Assembly (NCBI GenBank): GCA_017440925.1
Contig: JAFSAP010000073.1
Coordinates: forward strand, 16,343 to 80,342
DNA: 64,000 nucleotides
Source of the DNA: Oscillospiraceae bacterium
GTDB taxonomy: Bacteria > Bacillota > Clostridia > Oscillospirales > Oscillospiraceae
Reading direction: 5' to 3'
Shown here: piece after piece, positions 42,742 to 51,384 of the stretch
How positions within the stretch are numbered: position 1 is the first letter of the stretch
Layout of the letters: each line of letters begins with the position of its first letter
Notes under the pieces: model-generated
Told to the model about the DNA's origin: nothing
What the model saw: only the letters and a program-made list of their open reading frames with translations
Databases searched by the model: none
Position numbers and translations under genes: made by a program

Positions 42742-42912
42742 TTAGCCTTCCTCGATAGCGCTGACGGGGCACTGGTCAGCACAAGCGCCGCAGGAAACGC
42801 AGACATCGGGGTTGATTTCGTACTTGCCGTCGCCTTCAGCAATAGCGCTGACGGGGCACTGGTCAGCACAAGCACCGCAGGAAACACAAGCATCAGTAAT
42901 GATGTAAGCCAT
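42742..42912 (-). CDS. 2[4Fe-4S] ferredoxin
   Basis: A 56-residue clostridial-type ferredoxin carrying low-potential electrons. Two cluster-binding motifs CVSCGACADQC-P occupy residues 9-19 and 38-48, each followed by PVSAI. The two halves are identical over 16 residues, and the DNA is identical over 31 bases at an offset of 87 bases, which is more than chance conservation would give. An ideal GGAGG site precedes ATG. Because the gene is short, it is easily missed. It has its own promoter, with no redox enzyme adjoining. Confidence 0.95.
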   Translation of the reverse strand: MAYIITDACVSCGACADQCPVSAIAEGDGKYEINPDVCVSCGACADQCPVSAIEEG

Positions 42913-42963
42913 GGTATTACCTCCAAGTAGTTTTTATATACGTTATGTATTAACGTTATTTCC

Positions 42964-42991
42964 ATTCTATCACTTATTTCGGAAATTGCAA
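42964..42991 (-). promoter_or_regulatory. Promoter of the ferredoxin gene
   Basis: Minus strand TTGCAA (42991-42986), 16-bp spacer, TAGAAT (42969-42964), about 50 bases before the start. Confidence 0.6.
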
Positions 42992-43063
42992 TTCCTTTTT
43001 TCGTTGAGTTGAATAAAAATTCCGGTTGCTGGCGAAAATTTTTCCGGAAAAGGGAGGGATCTT

Positions 43064-45388
43064 GTGCGTTATCATGCGCTAACTGCAGAACTGATTCAGC
43101 TGTCGGGGCAAAAAGCCCGTCATTTTGGCCACAGCTATGTGGGTACTGCCCATCTGCTGGTAGCACTGTCATTCCTGCCGGGAGGCACCGGGCAGTTTCT
43201 GCGCAGTATGGGGCTGGATCCGGAACTGACGGAGGCCATGGCACAGCTGCTATACGGCATGGGAACGCCGGAACTGCCTCTGCCTCAGGGACTCACCCGG
43301 GAAGTTCGCCGGATATTGCAGCAGGCGGCCCAGGAGGCCCGGCGTCAGCAGTGCCGGGAGATCCAGCCGGTGCATGTGCTGCTGGCACTGGCCCGGCAGC
43401 AGGGGACTGCGGCAGAGGAATTGCTGGAATTGAACGGGATCAGCTGTGAAACATTGTTTACCCATACGGTGGAATATCTGCAGTGGGAGACGGTATCTTC
43501 TGAAAAGGTGAAAAGGGAGGCGGTTGCCACGAAACTGTTGGAGCAATTCAGCGAAGATCTGATACAAAAGGTAAGCACCATGGAACCGGTGATCGGCAGA
43601 GAGCGGGAGATCGATATGGTGGTCAGCATTCTCTGCCGGAAGCATAAGAACAACCCTGCGCTCATCGGGGAACCCGGCGTGGGAAAAACAGCCATTGCCG
43701 AAGGACTGGCCCAGAGAATGGCGGTGGGAAATGTGCCGCCCCAGCTGAAGGAAAAACGGCTGGTCAGTCTCAATATGTCCAACCTGGTGGCAGGCACCAA
43801 ATACCGGGGCGAGTTTGAAGAACGGCTCCGGGATGTACTGGCGGAGATCCGGCGGGGCGGCGATGTGATCTTATTTGTGGATGAAATGCATACCATTGTG
43901 GGTGCCGGTGCTGCCGAAGGGGCGATTGATGCGGCCAACATTTTCAAACCGGCCCTGGGCAGGGGAGAACTGCAGATCCTGGGTGCCACGACCCGGGAGG
44001 AGTACCGGCGGTATATCGAAAAGGATGCAGCGCTGGAACGGCGTTTTCGACCGGTTGCTGTGGAAGAGCCGGCCCAGGAAACAGCCATGGCCATCCTGCG
44101 GGCGCTGAAGCCGGGCCTGGAGAGGCATCACCATCTGAAGATCACAGAAGAGGCAGTCCGGGAATCCGTAAAGTTGTCTGTGCGGTATCTGCCGGATCTG
44201 TACCTGCCGGATAAGGCCATCGACCTACTGGATGAAGCAGCAGCCAAAGCCCGTATGGAGGAGATGTATCCCGCAAGAACCGGGACAGCCCGGAAAGAAC
44301 TGGAACAGGAACTCCATGCTGCCGTTCGGGAACGCCGGTTTGAAAAGGCGGCGGAACTTCGGGATAAAATGCAGAAAATGGCGGCAAAAGGTGATGGAAA
44401 GCGGGGCCGCAGTGTCACGGGCCAGGAGGTTGCCAAGGTGGTAGCGGAACGGACGGGGATTCCCATAGGGCGTCTGACAGCATCGGAGCGGGAACGCCTC
44501 CTGGGACTGGAGGGTATTCTGAGCAGTCAGGTCGTGGGACAGTCCAAGGCAGTATCAGCGGTGGCGGAGGCTGTCCGCCGGGGCTTTTCCGGCATTCGGG
44601 ATGGCTCCCGCCCCATTGCCTGCATGCTGTTTACCGGCCCCACCGGCGTGGGCAAAACGGAACTCTGCCGGGCTCTGGCAGCAGAAATTTATGGCAGCCG
44701 GGAAGCAATGATCCGGTTGGACATGACAGAGTATATGGAAAAACAGTCGGTATCCCGGCTCATTGGCGCGCCTCCCGGCTATGTGGGCTATGAGGATGGC
44801 GGCAAGTTGACGGAGGCAGTCCGCCGCCGGCCATACTGTCTGGTGCTGCTGGATGAACTGGAAAAGGCACATCCGGATGTTCTGGGGATCCTGCTCCAGA
44901 TCATGGAGGAAGGGTGCCTGACGGATTCCACAGGCCGCCGTGTCAGCTTCAAAAATGCCATCGTGGTCATGACCTCCAATGTGGGTGGAGAACTTCGGGG
45001 AGAGGGATTGGGCTTCTGTGCAGCAGGGAAAGAAAACGAGGTGAACCAGGCAGTGCAGCAGGCCTTCACGCCCGAATTTCTGGGACGGCTGGACAATATC
45101 ATTTGCTTTGAGGCTCTGGGAGATGCAGCCATGGAAACCATTGCCTGGAAATATCTGCATCTGCTGCAGGAACGGACAGCAGCGGCTGGAACACAGCTGC
45201 AGATTCCGGAGGAACTGGCATCCTCTCTGGGACAACGGTGCCGGGGAAAGGATGGGGCCCGGCAGCTGCGCCGCCTTGTACAGACAGAGGTGGAAGGGCC
45301 TTTGGCCAGCTTTCTGCTTCGCAGCAGCCGCCGTCCTGCCCGTGTGAAGCTCCGTTGTGAAGGAAAAGAAATCAGCTTTTGTTCCTAA
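43064..45388 (+). CDS. clpC: ClpC-type AAA+ unfoldase
   Basis: A 774-residue Clp ATPase. An N-terminal Clp-N double repeat (residues about 1-140, GHSYVGTAHLLVALS) is followed by AAA-1 (Walker A GEPGVGKTAIAE near 200), a short middle part with a UVR motif (RRFEKAAELRDKMQKM near 425) and AAA-2 (Walker A GPTGVGKTELC near 530, GAPPGYVGYEDGG pore loop near 570). The UVR motif marks ClpC rather than ClpB. The usual loop for ClpP docking (L/I-G-F/L) is seen as GLGF near 650. Start is GTG at 43064 behind AGGGAGGG. It stands alone; the ctsR-mcsA-mcsB genes found with clpC in Bacillus are absent and no CtsR box is visible. Confidence 0.9.
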   Translation: MRYHALTAELIQLSGQKARHFGHSYVGTAHLLVALSFLPGGTGQFLRSMGLDPELTEAMAQLLYGMGTPELPLPQGLTREVRRILQQAAQEARRQQCREIQPVHVLLALARQQGTAAEELLELNGISCETLFTHTVEYLQWETVSSEKVKREAVATKLLEQFSEDLIQKVSTMEPVIGREREIDMVVSILCRKHKNNPALIGEPGVGKTAIAEGLAQRMAVGNVPPQLKEKRLVSLNMSNLVAGTKYRGEFEERLRDVLAEIRRGGDVILFVDEMHTIVGAGAAEGAIDAANIFKPALGRGELQILGATTREEYRRYIEKDAALERRFRPVAVEEPAQETAMAILRALKPGLERHHHLKITEEAVRESVKLSVRYLPDLYLPDKAIDLLDEAAAKARMEEMYPARTGTARKELEQELHAAVRERRFEKAAELRDKMQKMAAKGDGKRGRSVTGQEVAKVVAERTGIPIGRLTASERERLLGLEGILSSQVVGQSKAVSAVAEAVRRGFSGIRDGSRPIACMLFTGPTGVGKTELCRALAAEIYGSREAMIRLDMTEYMEKQSVSRLIGAPPGYVGYEDGGKLTEAVRRRPYCLVLLDELEKAHPDVLGILLQIMEEGCLTDSTGRRVSFKNAIVVMTSNVGGELRGEGLGFCAAGKENEVNQAVQQAFTPEFLGRLDNIICFEALGDAAMETIAWKYLHLLQERTAAAGTQLQIPEELASSLGQRCRGKDGARQLRRLVQTEVEGPLASFLLRSSRRPARVKLRCEGKEISFCS

Positions 45389-45465
45389 ATGATAGAACGG
45401 ATGTTCGAAAATTAAAAAATCAAGGTGTTTTTTTAGGTGAATCCGAAAAAATAAACGAAAAAAGA

Positions 45466-45494
45466 TTGATTTTTCGGTTCAGTGGTTGTATACT
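45466..45494 (+). promoter_or_regulatory. Promoter of the mra/dcw cluster
   Basis: TTGATT at 45466, 17-bp spacer, TATACT at 45489, 59 bases before mraZ. Confidence 0.7.
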
Positions 45495-45504
45495 GTCTGT
45501 AATT

Positions 45505-45545
45505 GGAGCAAAAGGGTAGCAAAGTGGAGCAAAAGGGAATGGAGG
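45505..45545 (+). promoter_or_regulatory. Probable MraZ operator: direct repeats
   Basis: GGAGCAAAAGGG is repeated at 45505-45516 and 45526-45537, exactly 21 bp (two helical turns) apart, with a further GGAG at 45541. MraZ autorepresses at purine-rich direct repeats ahead of its own gene in other bacteria, so this is its likely site. Confidence 0.65.
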
Positions 45546-45552
45546 TGAGCAC

Positions 45553-45981
45553 ATGATCGGCAAATACAGCGCGAAACTGGATGAGAAGAACCGTTTATTC
45601 GTCCCGTCCAAACTGCGAGGCGAACTGGGAGACAATTTCTTTGTGACCCTGGGCGTCAACTGCGGTCATCGGTGCCTCACCATTTATACTGCCGAAGAAT
45701 GGCAGACTTTAAGCGCCAATTATAATGCCCTTTCCATTTCCCAGCGTGCAGGCGCTACCAGCCTGATCTTTATGAACGCTGCCGAATGCAGTCCTGATAA
45801 GCAGTTCCGTTTTGCGCTGACCCCCTTCCTGCTGCAGTATGCAGGCATTGACCGGGAGGTCATGATCGTTGGCCGTGCGGGCCAGGCGGAAATTTGGGAT
45901 GCAAGTGAATTTGCTGCCTTTGAAGCTGAGAATCTTACCCCAGAAAAACTGCTGGCATCTCTGGAGGCGATCGGACTATGA
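45553..45981 (+). CDS. mraZ: Transcriptional regulator MraZ
   Basis: A 142-residue ring-forming DNA-binding protein, first gene of the division and cell-wall cluster, which in other bacteria represses its own operon. Two AbrB-like halves carry the DNA-binding loops: KLDEKNRLFVPSKLR near residue 8 and ECSPDKQFRFALTPFL near 75 (normally 'D-x-x-G-R-I'), the second being divergent. An excess of direct repeats lies just before it. The start has GGAGG and the stop overlaps rsmH in an ATGA. Confidence 0.95.
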   Translation: MIGKYSAKLDEKNRLFVPSKLRGELGDNFFVTLGVNCGHRCLTIYTAEEWQTLSANYNALSISQRAGATSLIFMNAAECSPDKQFRFALTPFLLQYAGIDREVMIVGRAGQAEIWDASEFAAFEAENLTPEKLLASLEAIGL

Positions 45982-46913
45982 GTGAATTTCATCATGTTTC
46001 CGTCCTTCTGGAAGAATGCATCGAGGGCTTGAATATCAGACCCGATGGCATTTATGTGGATGGTACCCTGGGCGGTGCCGGACATTCCAGTCACATTGCA
46101 GCAAAGCTTACCACCGGACACCACATTGGCATTGACCGGGATCCTATTGCACTGAAAGCCGCCGGACAGCGGCTTGCGCCCTATGCTGACCGGGTCACAC
46201 TGGTGCATTCCAACTTCTGCGAGATTGCAAAGGTTTTGGATGACCTGGGTATTGCAGGTGTAGATGGCATTTTGCTGGATCTGGGTGTTTCCAGTCCGCA
46301 GCTGGATGATGGCGACCGGGGCTTTTCCTATATGGTGGATGCGCCCTTGGATATGCGTATGAACAATGAGGACAGCTTGAGCGCCGATACTGTGGTAAAC
46401 ACCTGGTCATATGAAGAGCTCAAGCGTATCCTTTATGATTATGGTGAGGAACGGTATGCCCCGAAAATTGCAGCTGCCATCTGCAGCCGCAGGGAGTCTG
46501 CCCCCATCCGAACTACCCTGGAGCTGGTGGACGTGATCAAAAGCGCTATGCCTGCCAGTGCCCTCCGGGAGAAGCAGCACCCCGCCAAGCGCAGCTTCCA
46601 GGCCATCCGTATTGCGGTGAATGACGAGCTGAATTCCGTAGCCAAGGTCATGGAGGATGCCATCCCCCGGCTGAACAAGGGTGGACGTCTGGCGGTCATT
46701 ACCTTCCATTCTCTGGAAGACCGCATTGTGAAAAATGCAATGGCGGCTGCAGCCAAGGGCTGCACCTGCCCTCCCAGCTTCCCGGTCTGTGTCTGCGGCA
46801 AAAAACCCCAGGTGCAGATCATTACCCGAAAGCCCATCGTATCAGGCGAGGAGGAGCTGGAGCGCAACCCAAGAGCCCGGAGTGCAAAGCTTCGGATCTG
46901 TGAAAAAATCTAG
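45978..46913 (+). CDS. rsmH: 16S rRNA (cytosine(1402)-N4)-methyltransferase
   Basis: Methylates N4 of C1402 of 16S rRNA, complementing RsmI encoded 4 kb upstream; 311 residues. Motifs: HHVSVLLEECIEGL at the N-terminus, VDGTLGGAGHS for SAM binding, GVDGILLDLGVSSPQLDD, GFSYMVDAPLDMRMN and the C-terminal RSAKLRICEK. The gene overlaps mraZ by four bases. Second gene of the dcw cluster, as in most bacteria. Confidence 0.97.
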   Translation: MSEFHHVSVLLEECIEGLNIRPDGIYVDGTLGGAGHSSHIAAKLTTGHHIGIDRDPIALKAAGQRLAPYADRVTLVHSNFCEIAKVLDDLGIAGVDGILLDLGVSSPQLDDGDRGFSYMVDAPLDMRMNNEDSLSADTVVNTWSYEELKRILYDYGEERYAPKIAAAICSRRESAPIRTTLELVDVIKSAMPASALREKQHPAKRSFQAIRIAVNDELNSVAKVMEDAIPRLNKGGRLAVITFHSLEDRIVKNAMAAAAKGCTCPPSFPVCVCGKKPQVQIITRKPIVSGEEELERNPRARSAKLRICEKI

Positions 46914-46937
46914 GATCATCCGGAAGGGAAGAGCATC

Positions 46938-47411
46938 ATGGCTTTAAAACCGGAAATTCAATATATTGGCCAGTTTTATGTTCACGGAAGTGAAGCTAAG
47001 GCAGTAGAGGTCAAAGAGGTAGAGAAGAAGTCTGAATATAAGCTTCCGCTGCACCGCTTTGAAAATGTGCAGAAGATCCATGTGGATCCTCTGGCTGTCT
47101 GCTCCATCGTGCTTGCAGTTGCAATGCTGGTTTGCATGGTGGCATGCACCATGCAGATCCCTACAGCCTGGGAGGAACTGGAAGAAGTCAACCGGTACGT
47201 TTACAATCTGGAGGCAATCCACCGGCAGCGGGTATCTGAGTACCGCTCCAGTTATGATTTGGAGGAAGTGCGGACTAGGGCGGAGGCCATGGGAATGATT
47301 CCTGCATCGCAGGCCAAGACCATGGAGCTGACCGTTACGATTCCGGAACCGAAAGCCGGCCCCACATTGTGGGAGGATTTTGTGTGGTTTATGGAAGGAC
47401 TTTTCGCATAA
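46938..47411 (+). CDS. ftsL: FtsL-like cell division protein
   Basis: A 157-residue bitopic protein in the ftsL position. It has a 50-residue cytoplasmic segment, one membrane helix (about 53-73, AVCSIVLAVAMLVCMVACTM) and an extracytoplasmic coiled-coil-like part (EELEEVNRYVYNLEAIHRQR, in part) ending with the 'A-M-G-M' leucine-zipper exit typical of FtsL (RTRAEAMGMIPAS). Sequence similarity in this family is poor, so the call depends on position between rsmH and the PBP and on topology. It would link FtsB/DivIC and FtsQ to the septal PBP. Confidence 0.82.
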   Translation: MALKPEIQYIGQFYVHGSEAKAVEVKEVEKKSEYKLPLHRFENVQKIHVDPLAVCSIVLAVAMLVCMVACTMQIPTAWEELEEVNRYVYNLEAIHRQRVSEYRSSYDLEEVRTRAEAMGMIPASQAKTMELTVTIPEPKAGPTLWEDFVWFMEGLFA

Positions 47412-47517
47412 AGACAGTCTGCCCCCATAGAATTAAGAGAACAGCTGCAATGGGCGGCGAGGGTTTCCCTTGCTGCCCATTTATGCCCTTATCTTAAAAA
47501 ATGGGAGGATTGGTCGG

Positions 47518-49848
47518 ATGCCCCGAAAAAAACAACGGTTTGAACGGCTGCGGATGGACAGCGGGCAGCACCGCAGGATCGGGATCGTGATGGTAGCCCT
47601 GGGGATGCTGGCTTTTGTGCCGGTGGGACTGCGGCTGTATGGGCTGATGGTGCACGACTATGCCTATTATTCGCAGCTTGCCCTGCGGAATCAGACGCGG
47701 ACCACCCATGTGGCAGCAGACCGGGGGGATATCCTTGACCGCAATATGAATATTCTCGCCACCGATACGGCGGTGGAAAATGTGTATCTGGATCCCCATG
47801 AACTGAAGCAGTCCAAAGAGAATGTGCATGCACTTTCCCTGTATTTGGCCGAGATTCTGGAAAAGGAACCGGCCTGGATCGAAGAACAGGCAGCGGACAC
47901 CAAAATGCGCTATAAGCAGATCGGCACCCGGATCCCGGAAGAAACTGCAGCAAAGATCCGTACTTATATCAACGAAAATGACATTTCTGGCATCCATCTG
48001 GAGCCGGCTTCCAAACGGGTGTACCCCTATGGCAGCCTGGCAGCCCAGGTGATCGGCTTTACCAACGCAGGCGGAGATGGTTCCGAGGGCGTGGAAGCAG
48101 CCTATGACAAATACCTTTCCGGAAGCGCCGGAAAGGTCATTACTACCAAGGGCAACAATGAAATGGACATGCCCTTTTCTTATGAAAACTACATTTCTTC
48201 CATTCCGGGAAATGATGTGATACTGACCCTGGATGCAACGGTACAGGCCTGCCTGGAAAAGCAGATGGAAGCTGCCATTGCGAGGTATGATGTGCAAAAT
48301 GGTGCCTTCGGCCTGGTGATGAACTGTAAAACCGGGGAGATTCTGGCAATGGCGACGCTGGGATCCTATGACCCCAACCATTATCTGGAACTGGCGGATC
48401 CGGAGGCGGCTATGCAGCTGGAGCAGCTACAGCAGCAATATTTACAGCAGCCGGAAGGTAGTGCAGCCCATGTTGCAGGAAAAACGGCCTATTCGGAAGC
48501 ACTGACAGCCGCCCGGCTGAAGCAGTGGCGCAACCGGGTGCTGTCTGACGGCTATGAGCCGGGTTCTACATTCAAGGTTCTGACCATGGCGGCAGCGCTG
48601 GATTGTGGTGCCATTGACCTGAATACCGGCTTCCATTGCTCCGGTGCAGAGCAGATCCCTGGCCGTTCCCAGCTGCTGCACTGCTGGAAATCCACCGGCC
48701 ATGGGGCAGAGCAGACGCCCCAGGCCCTGCAGAATTCCTGCAACATTGCCTTTGCCCACATTGCTTTGAAGCTTGGGGGCGAAAAGTTCTATGAATATGT
48801 TGAAAAGTTTGGTATACTGGAAAAGACAGGCATCGATCTGGCAGGAGAGAGCAAAGGTGTCTTTTTTGACAGGAGCCTTGTGACCAACACGGATAAATGG
48901 GGAACGGCCTCGCTGACCTCCGGCTCCTTTGGCCAGACCTTTAAGATCACGCCCCTGCAGCTGGTGAGAGCCATTGCTTCGGTGGTCAATGGAGGATATC
49001 TTCTGGAACCTTATATCGTGTCAGAGGTTTTGGATGCGGATGGGAATTTGGTGCTGAAACAGGAGCCGACCATTGTCCGCCAGACCATTTCCAAAGAAAC
49101 CTCTGATACCATGCGCAGCCTCATAGAATCCGTAGTCACCGAAGGCACAGCGAAGAATGCGGCGGTTGCCGGGTTTGCTATCGGCGGAAAAACCGGCACC
49201 AGCGAAAAGATCGATGTATTTGATGAAAACGGACAACGTGTGCAGGATAAGATCGTGTCTTTTGTGGGCATTGCACCCATGGAAGAGCCGGAATACATCG
49301 TTCTGGTAGCGCTGGATACACCCTCCCGGGAGACGGGGATCTATATCTCCGGCGGTGTGATGGCAGCGCCTACTGTGGGAGCGGTGATGGCGGATATATT
49401 GCCTTATCTGGGGGTGGAGCGGAAGTTCCCGGCGGATACGGCTGCAGGGCAGATTCTGGTGATGGAGGACATGACTGGTCTGACCCGGGAAGAAGCCAAT
49501 GCGGCATTGAAGCAGATGGGACTTTCTGCCCGTTACTCCGGTTCGGAAGAACGGGTAACAGACCAGATCCCGGCAGCCGGACAAAAGATTCCCGGTGGCA
49601 GCCAGGTGCTGCTGTACCTGGGGGATCAGACAGAACAGGAACTGGTTTCCATTCCGGATTTTCTGGGTATGAACCGGCAGCAAGCGGCAGATGCCGCCGG
49701 AAGCCTGGGGCTGTACATTCTGGCAGCCGGCAACCAGACGGTTTCTCCTGCCGTTACCGCAACCGGCCAGAGTGAACCAAAGGATACCCGGGTTCCCCGG
49801 GGAACCACCATTACATTGACATTTACCGATACCTCAGCGAGGGATTGA
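47518..49848 (+). CDS. Class B penicillin-binding protein with PASTA domains (FtsI/SpoVD family)
   Basis: Septal peptidoglycan transpeptidase, 776 residues. One N-terminal membrane helix (about 25-45), a PBP dimerisation domain (60-230) opening with VAADRGDILDRN, and a transpeptidase domain with SxxK as YEPGSTFK near 345, SxN as QNSCNIAF near 407 and KTG as GGKTGTSE near 560. Residues about 640-776 are two PASTA domains (GQILVMEDMTGLTREEA and LVSIPDFLGMNRQQA). PASTA places it with PBP2x or SpoVD; the single copy in the dcw cluster argues for the vegetative division role. The start at 47518 has GGAGG; the frame extends upstream. Confidence 0.93.
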   Translation: MPRKKQRFERLRMDSGQHRRIGIVMVALGMLAFVPVGLRLYGLMVHDYAYYSQLALRNQTRTTHVAADRGDILDRNMNILATDTAVENVYLDPHELKQSKENVHALSLYLAEILEKEPAWIEEQAADTKMRYKQIGTRIPEETAAKIRTYINENDISGIHLEPASKRVYPYGSLAAQVIGFTNAGGDGSEGVEAAYDKYLSGSAGKVITTKGNNEMDMPFSYENYISSIPGNDVILTLDATVQACLEKQMEAAIARYDVQNGAFGLVMNCKTGEILAMATLGSYDPNHYLELADPEAAMQLEQLQQQYLQQPEGSAAHVAGKTAYSEALTAARLKQWRNRVLSDGYEPGSTFKVLTMAAALDCGAIDLNTGFHCSGAEQIPGRSQLLHCWKSTGHGAEQTPQALQNSCNIAFAHIALKLGGEKFYEYVEKFGILEKTGIDLAGESKGVFFDRSLVTNTDKWGTASLTSGSFGQTFKITPLQLVRAIASVVNGGYLLEPYIVSEVLDADGNLVLKQEPTIVRQTISKETSDTMRSLIESVVTEGTAKNAAVAGFAIGGKTGTSEKIDVFDENGQRVQDKIVSFVGIAPMEEPEYIVLVALDTPSRETGIYISGGVMAAPTVGAVMADILPYLGVERKFPADTAAGQILVMEDMTGLTREEANAALKQMGLSARYSGSEERVTDQIPAAGQKIPGGSQVLLYLGDQTEQELVSIPDFLGMNRQQAADAAGSLGLYILAAGNQTVSPAVTATGQSEPKDTRVPRGTTITLTFTDTSARD

Positions 49849-49870
49849 AGCTGAAGGAAGGAGCATATAT

Positions 49871-51331
49871 ATGAAACTGAAGGAACTTCTGAAAGATATT
49901 CCGGTTCTGGAATGCACTGCCGATTTAGAAAAAGAAATCGGCAATGTTTACTATGATTCCCGGCGCGTAACGGAAAACAGCCTCTTTGTTGCCATTTCCG
50001 GTTTTGCCGCAGATGGCAACCGGTTCATTCCCATGGCCCTGTCCAAGGGAGCTGTGGCGGTGGTGACAGCGAAAAAGCCGGAGGGAAATGTCCCCTATAT
50101 TCTGGTGGAAAATGACCGGATGGCACTGGCGATGCTTGGCTGCAACTTCTATGACCATCCGGCCAAGGACATGACCATGATCGGTGTCACTGGCACCAAC
50201 GGAAAGACTTCCACCACATTGCTGTTAAAGCAGGTGCTGGAAAAGACGTTGGGAGCAAAGGTGGGACTGATTGGCACCATGGCCAATATGGTGGGGGATG
50301 AAGTGATCCCCACCGAGCGTACCACCCCAGAAAGCTTTGAACTGCAGGCCCTCTTTGCCCGGATGCGGGATGCAGGATGTACCCATGTAGTGATGGAGGT
50401 TTCCAGTCATGCAGTGACGCTGGACCGTATCGGCGGTGTCCATTTTGATATTGCTGCCTTTACCAATTTGACGGAAGATCATCTGGATTTCCATAAGACG
50501 ATGGACGCCTACTGCGATGCTAAGGCGGAATTGTTCCGCCGCTGTGACCGGGCTGTTATCAATGTGGATGACAGCTATGCACCCCGGATCCTGGCTGCAG
50601 CTGCCTGCCCGGTGCTGACCACGGCAGTGTCAGGCAATGCTGATTTGCAGGCAGAAGATCTGGAGCTGCTTTCTGAGGGTATCCGTTTTGCGGTCAGATC
50701 CGGCGACAAGACGGTCGGCGTCCATGTGCCGATCCCCGGCCGTTTTACGGTGTACAACACCCTGACCGTCATGGGAATTGCCCGGCAGCTGGGGATTTCT
50801 GTTGCAAACTGTGCGAATGCTTTGGAAACAGTGGAAGGCGTCAAAGGCCGGATCGAGGTGGTTCCTACTCCCGGAACGGATTACACGGTTCTGATCGACT
50901 ATGCTCATACCCCCGACGGACTGGAAAATGTACTCACCTCTGTTAAGGATTTCTGTAAGGGCAGAGTGATTTCTGTGTTCGGCTGCGGTGGTGACCGGGA
51001 TCCTATCAAGCGGCCCATCATGGGCGAAATCGGCGTAAAAGAGGCGGATTTTGCGGTGATTACCTCCGATAATCCCCGCACAGAAAACCCCGCATCCATC
51101 ATTGAGGACATTCTCAAGGGCGTCAAAAAAGAGCATGGCGACTATATTGTGGTGGAAGACCGCCGTGCTGCCATAAGATATGCTATGGACATTGCGAAAA
51201 AAGATGATATAATTGTATTGGCGGGAAAGGGCCATGAAACCTACCAGGATATCGGAGGGCAGAAGTACCATCTGGATGAACGGGAGGAAGTGGCGGCCCA
51301 TCTGGCATTTCGCCGGGCTAATCCGCTGTAA
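49871..51331 (+). CDS. murE: UDP-MurNAc-tripeptide synthetase, meso-DAP type
   Basis: Adds the third residue to the UDP-MurNAc dipeptide; 486 residues. Mur-ligase P-loop GVTGTNGKTSTT near residue 107, N-terminal YDSRRVTENSLFVA, and C-terminal motif SDNPRTENP near 397. The Asp-Asn-Pro-Arg quartet is the mark of meso-diaminopimelate addition, not lysine. Also seen are LIDYAHTPDGLENVL and GKGHETYQ. The residue assignment means the peptidoglycan is likely DAP-type. Follows the PBP gene by 22 bases with a GAAGGAG site. Confidence 0.96.
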   Translation: MKLKELLKDIPVLECTADLEKEIGNVYYDSRRVTENSLFVAISGFAADGNRFIPMALSKGAVAVVTAKKPEGNVPYILVENDRMALAMLGCNFYDHPAKDMTMIGVTGTNGKTSTTLLLKQVLEKTLGAKVGLIGTMANMVGDEVIPTERTTPESFELQALFARMRDAGCTHVVMEVSSHAVTLDRIGGVHFDIAAFTNLTEDHLDFHKTMDAYCDAKAELFRRCDRAVINVDDSYAPRILAAAACPVLTTAVSGNADLQAEDLELLSEGIRFAVRSGDKTVGVHVPIPGRFTVYNTLTVMGIARQLGISVANCANALETVEGVKGRIEVVPTPGTDYTVLIDYAHTPDGLENVLTSVKDFCKGRVISVFGCGGDRDPIKRPIMGEIGVKEADFAVITSDNPRTENPASIIEDILKGVKKEHGDYIVVEDRRAAIRYAMDIAKKDDIIVLAGKGHETYQDIGGQKYHLDEREEVAAHLAFRRANPL

Positions 51332-51384
51332 AAATGCAAATGTGATTCCGGATGCTTCCGGAACAACGGAATCGAGGAACCGTA

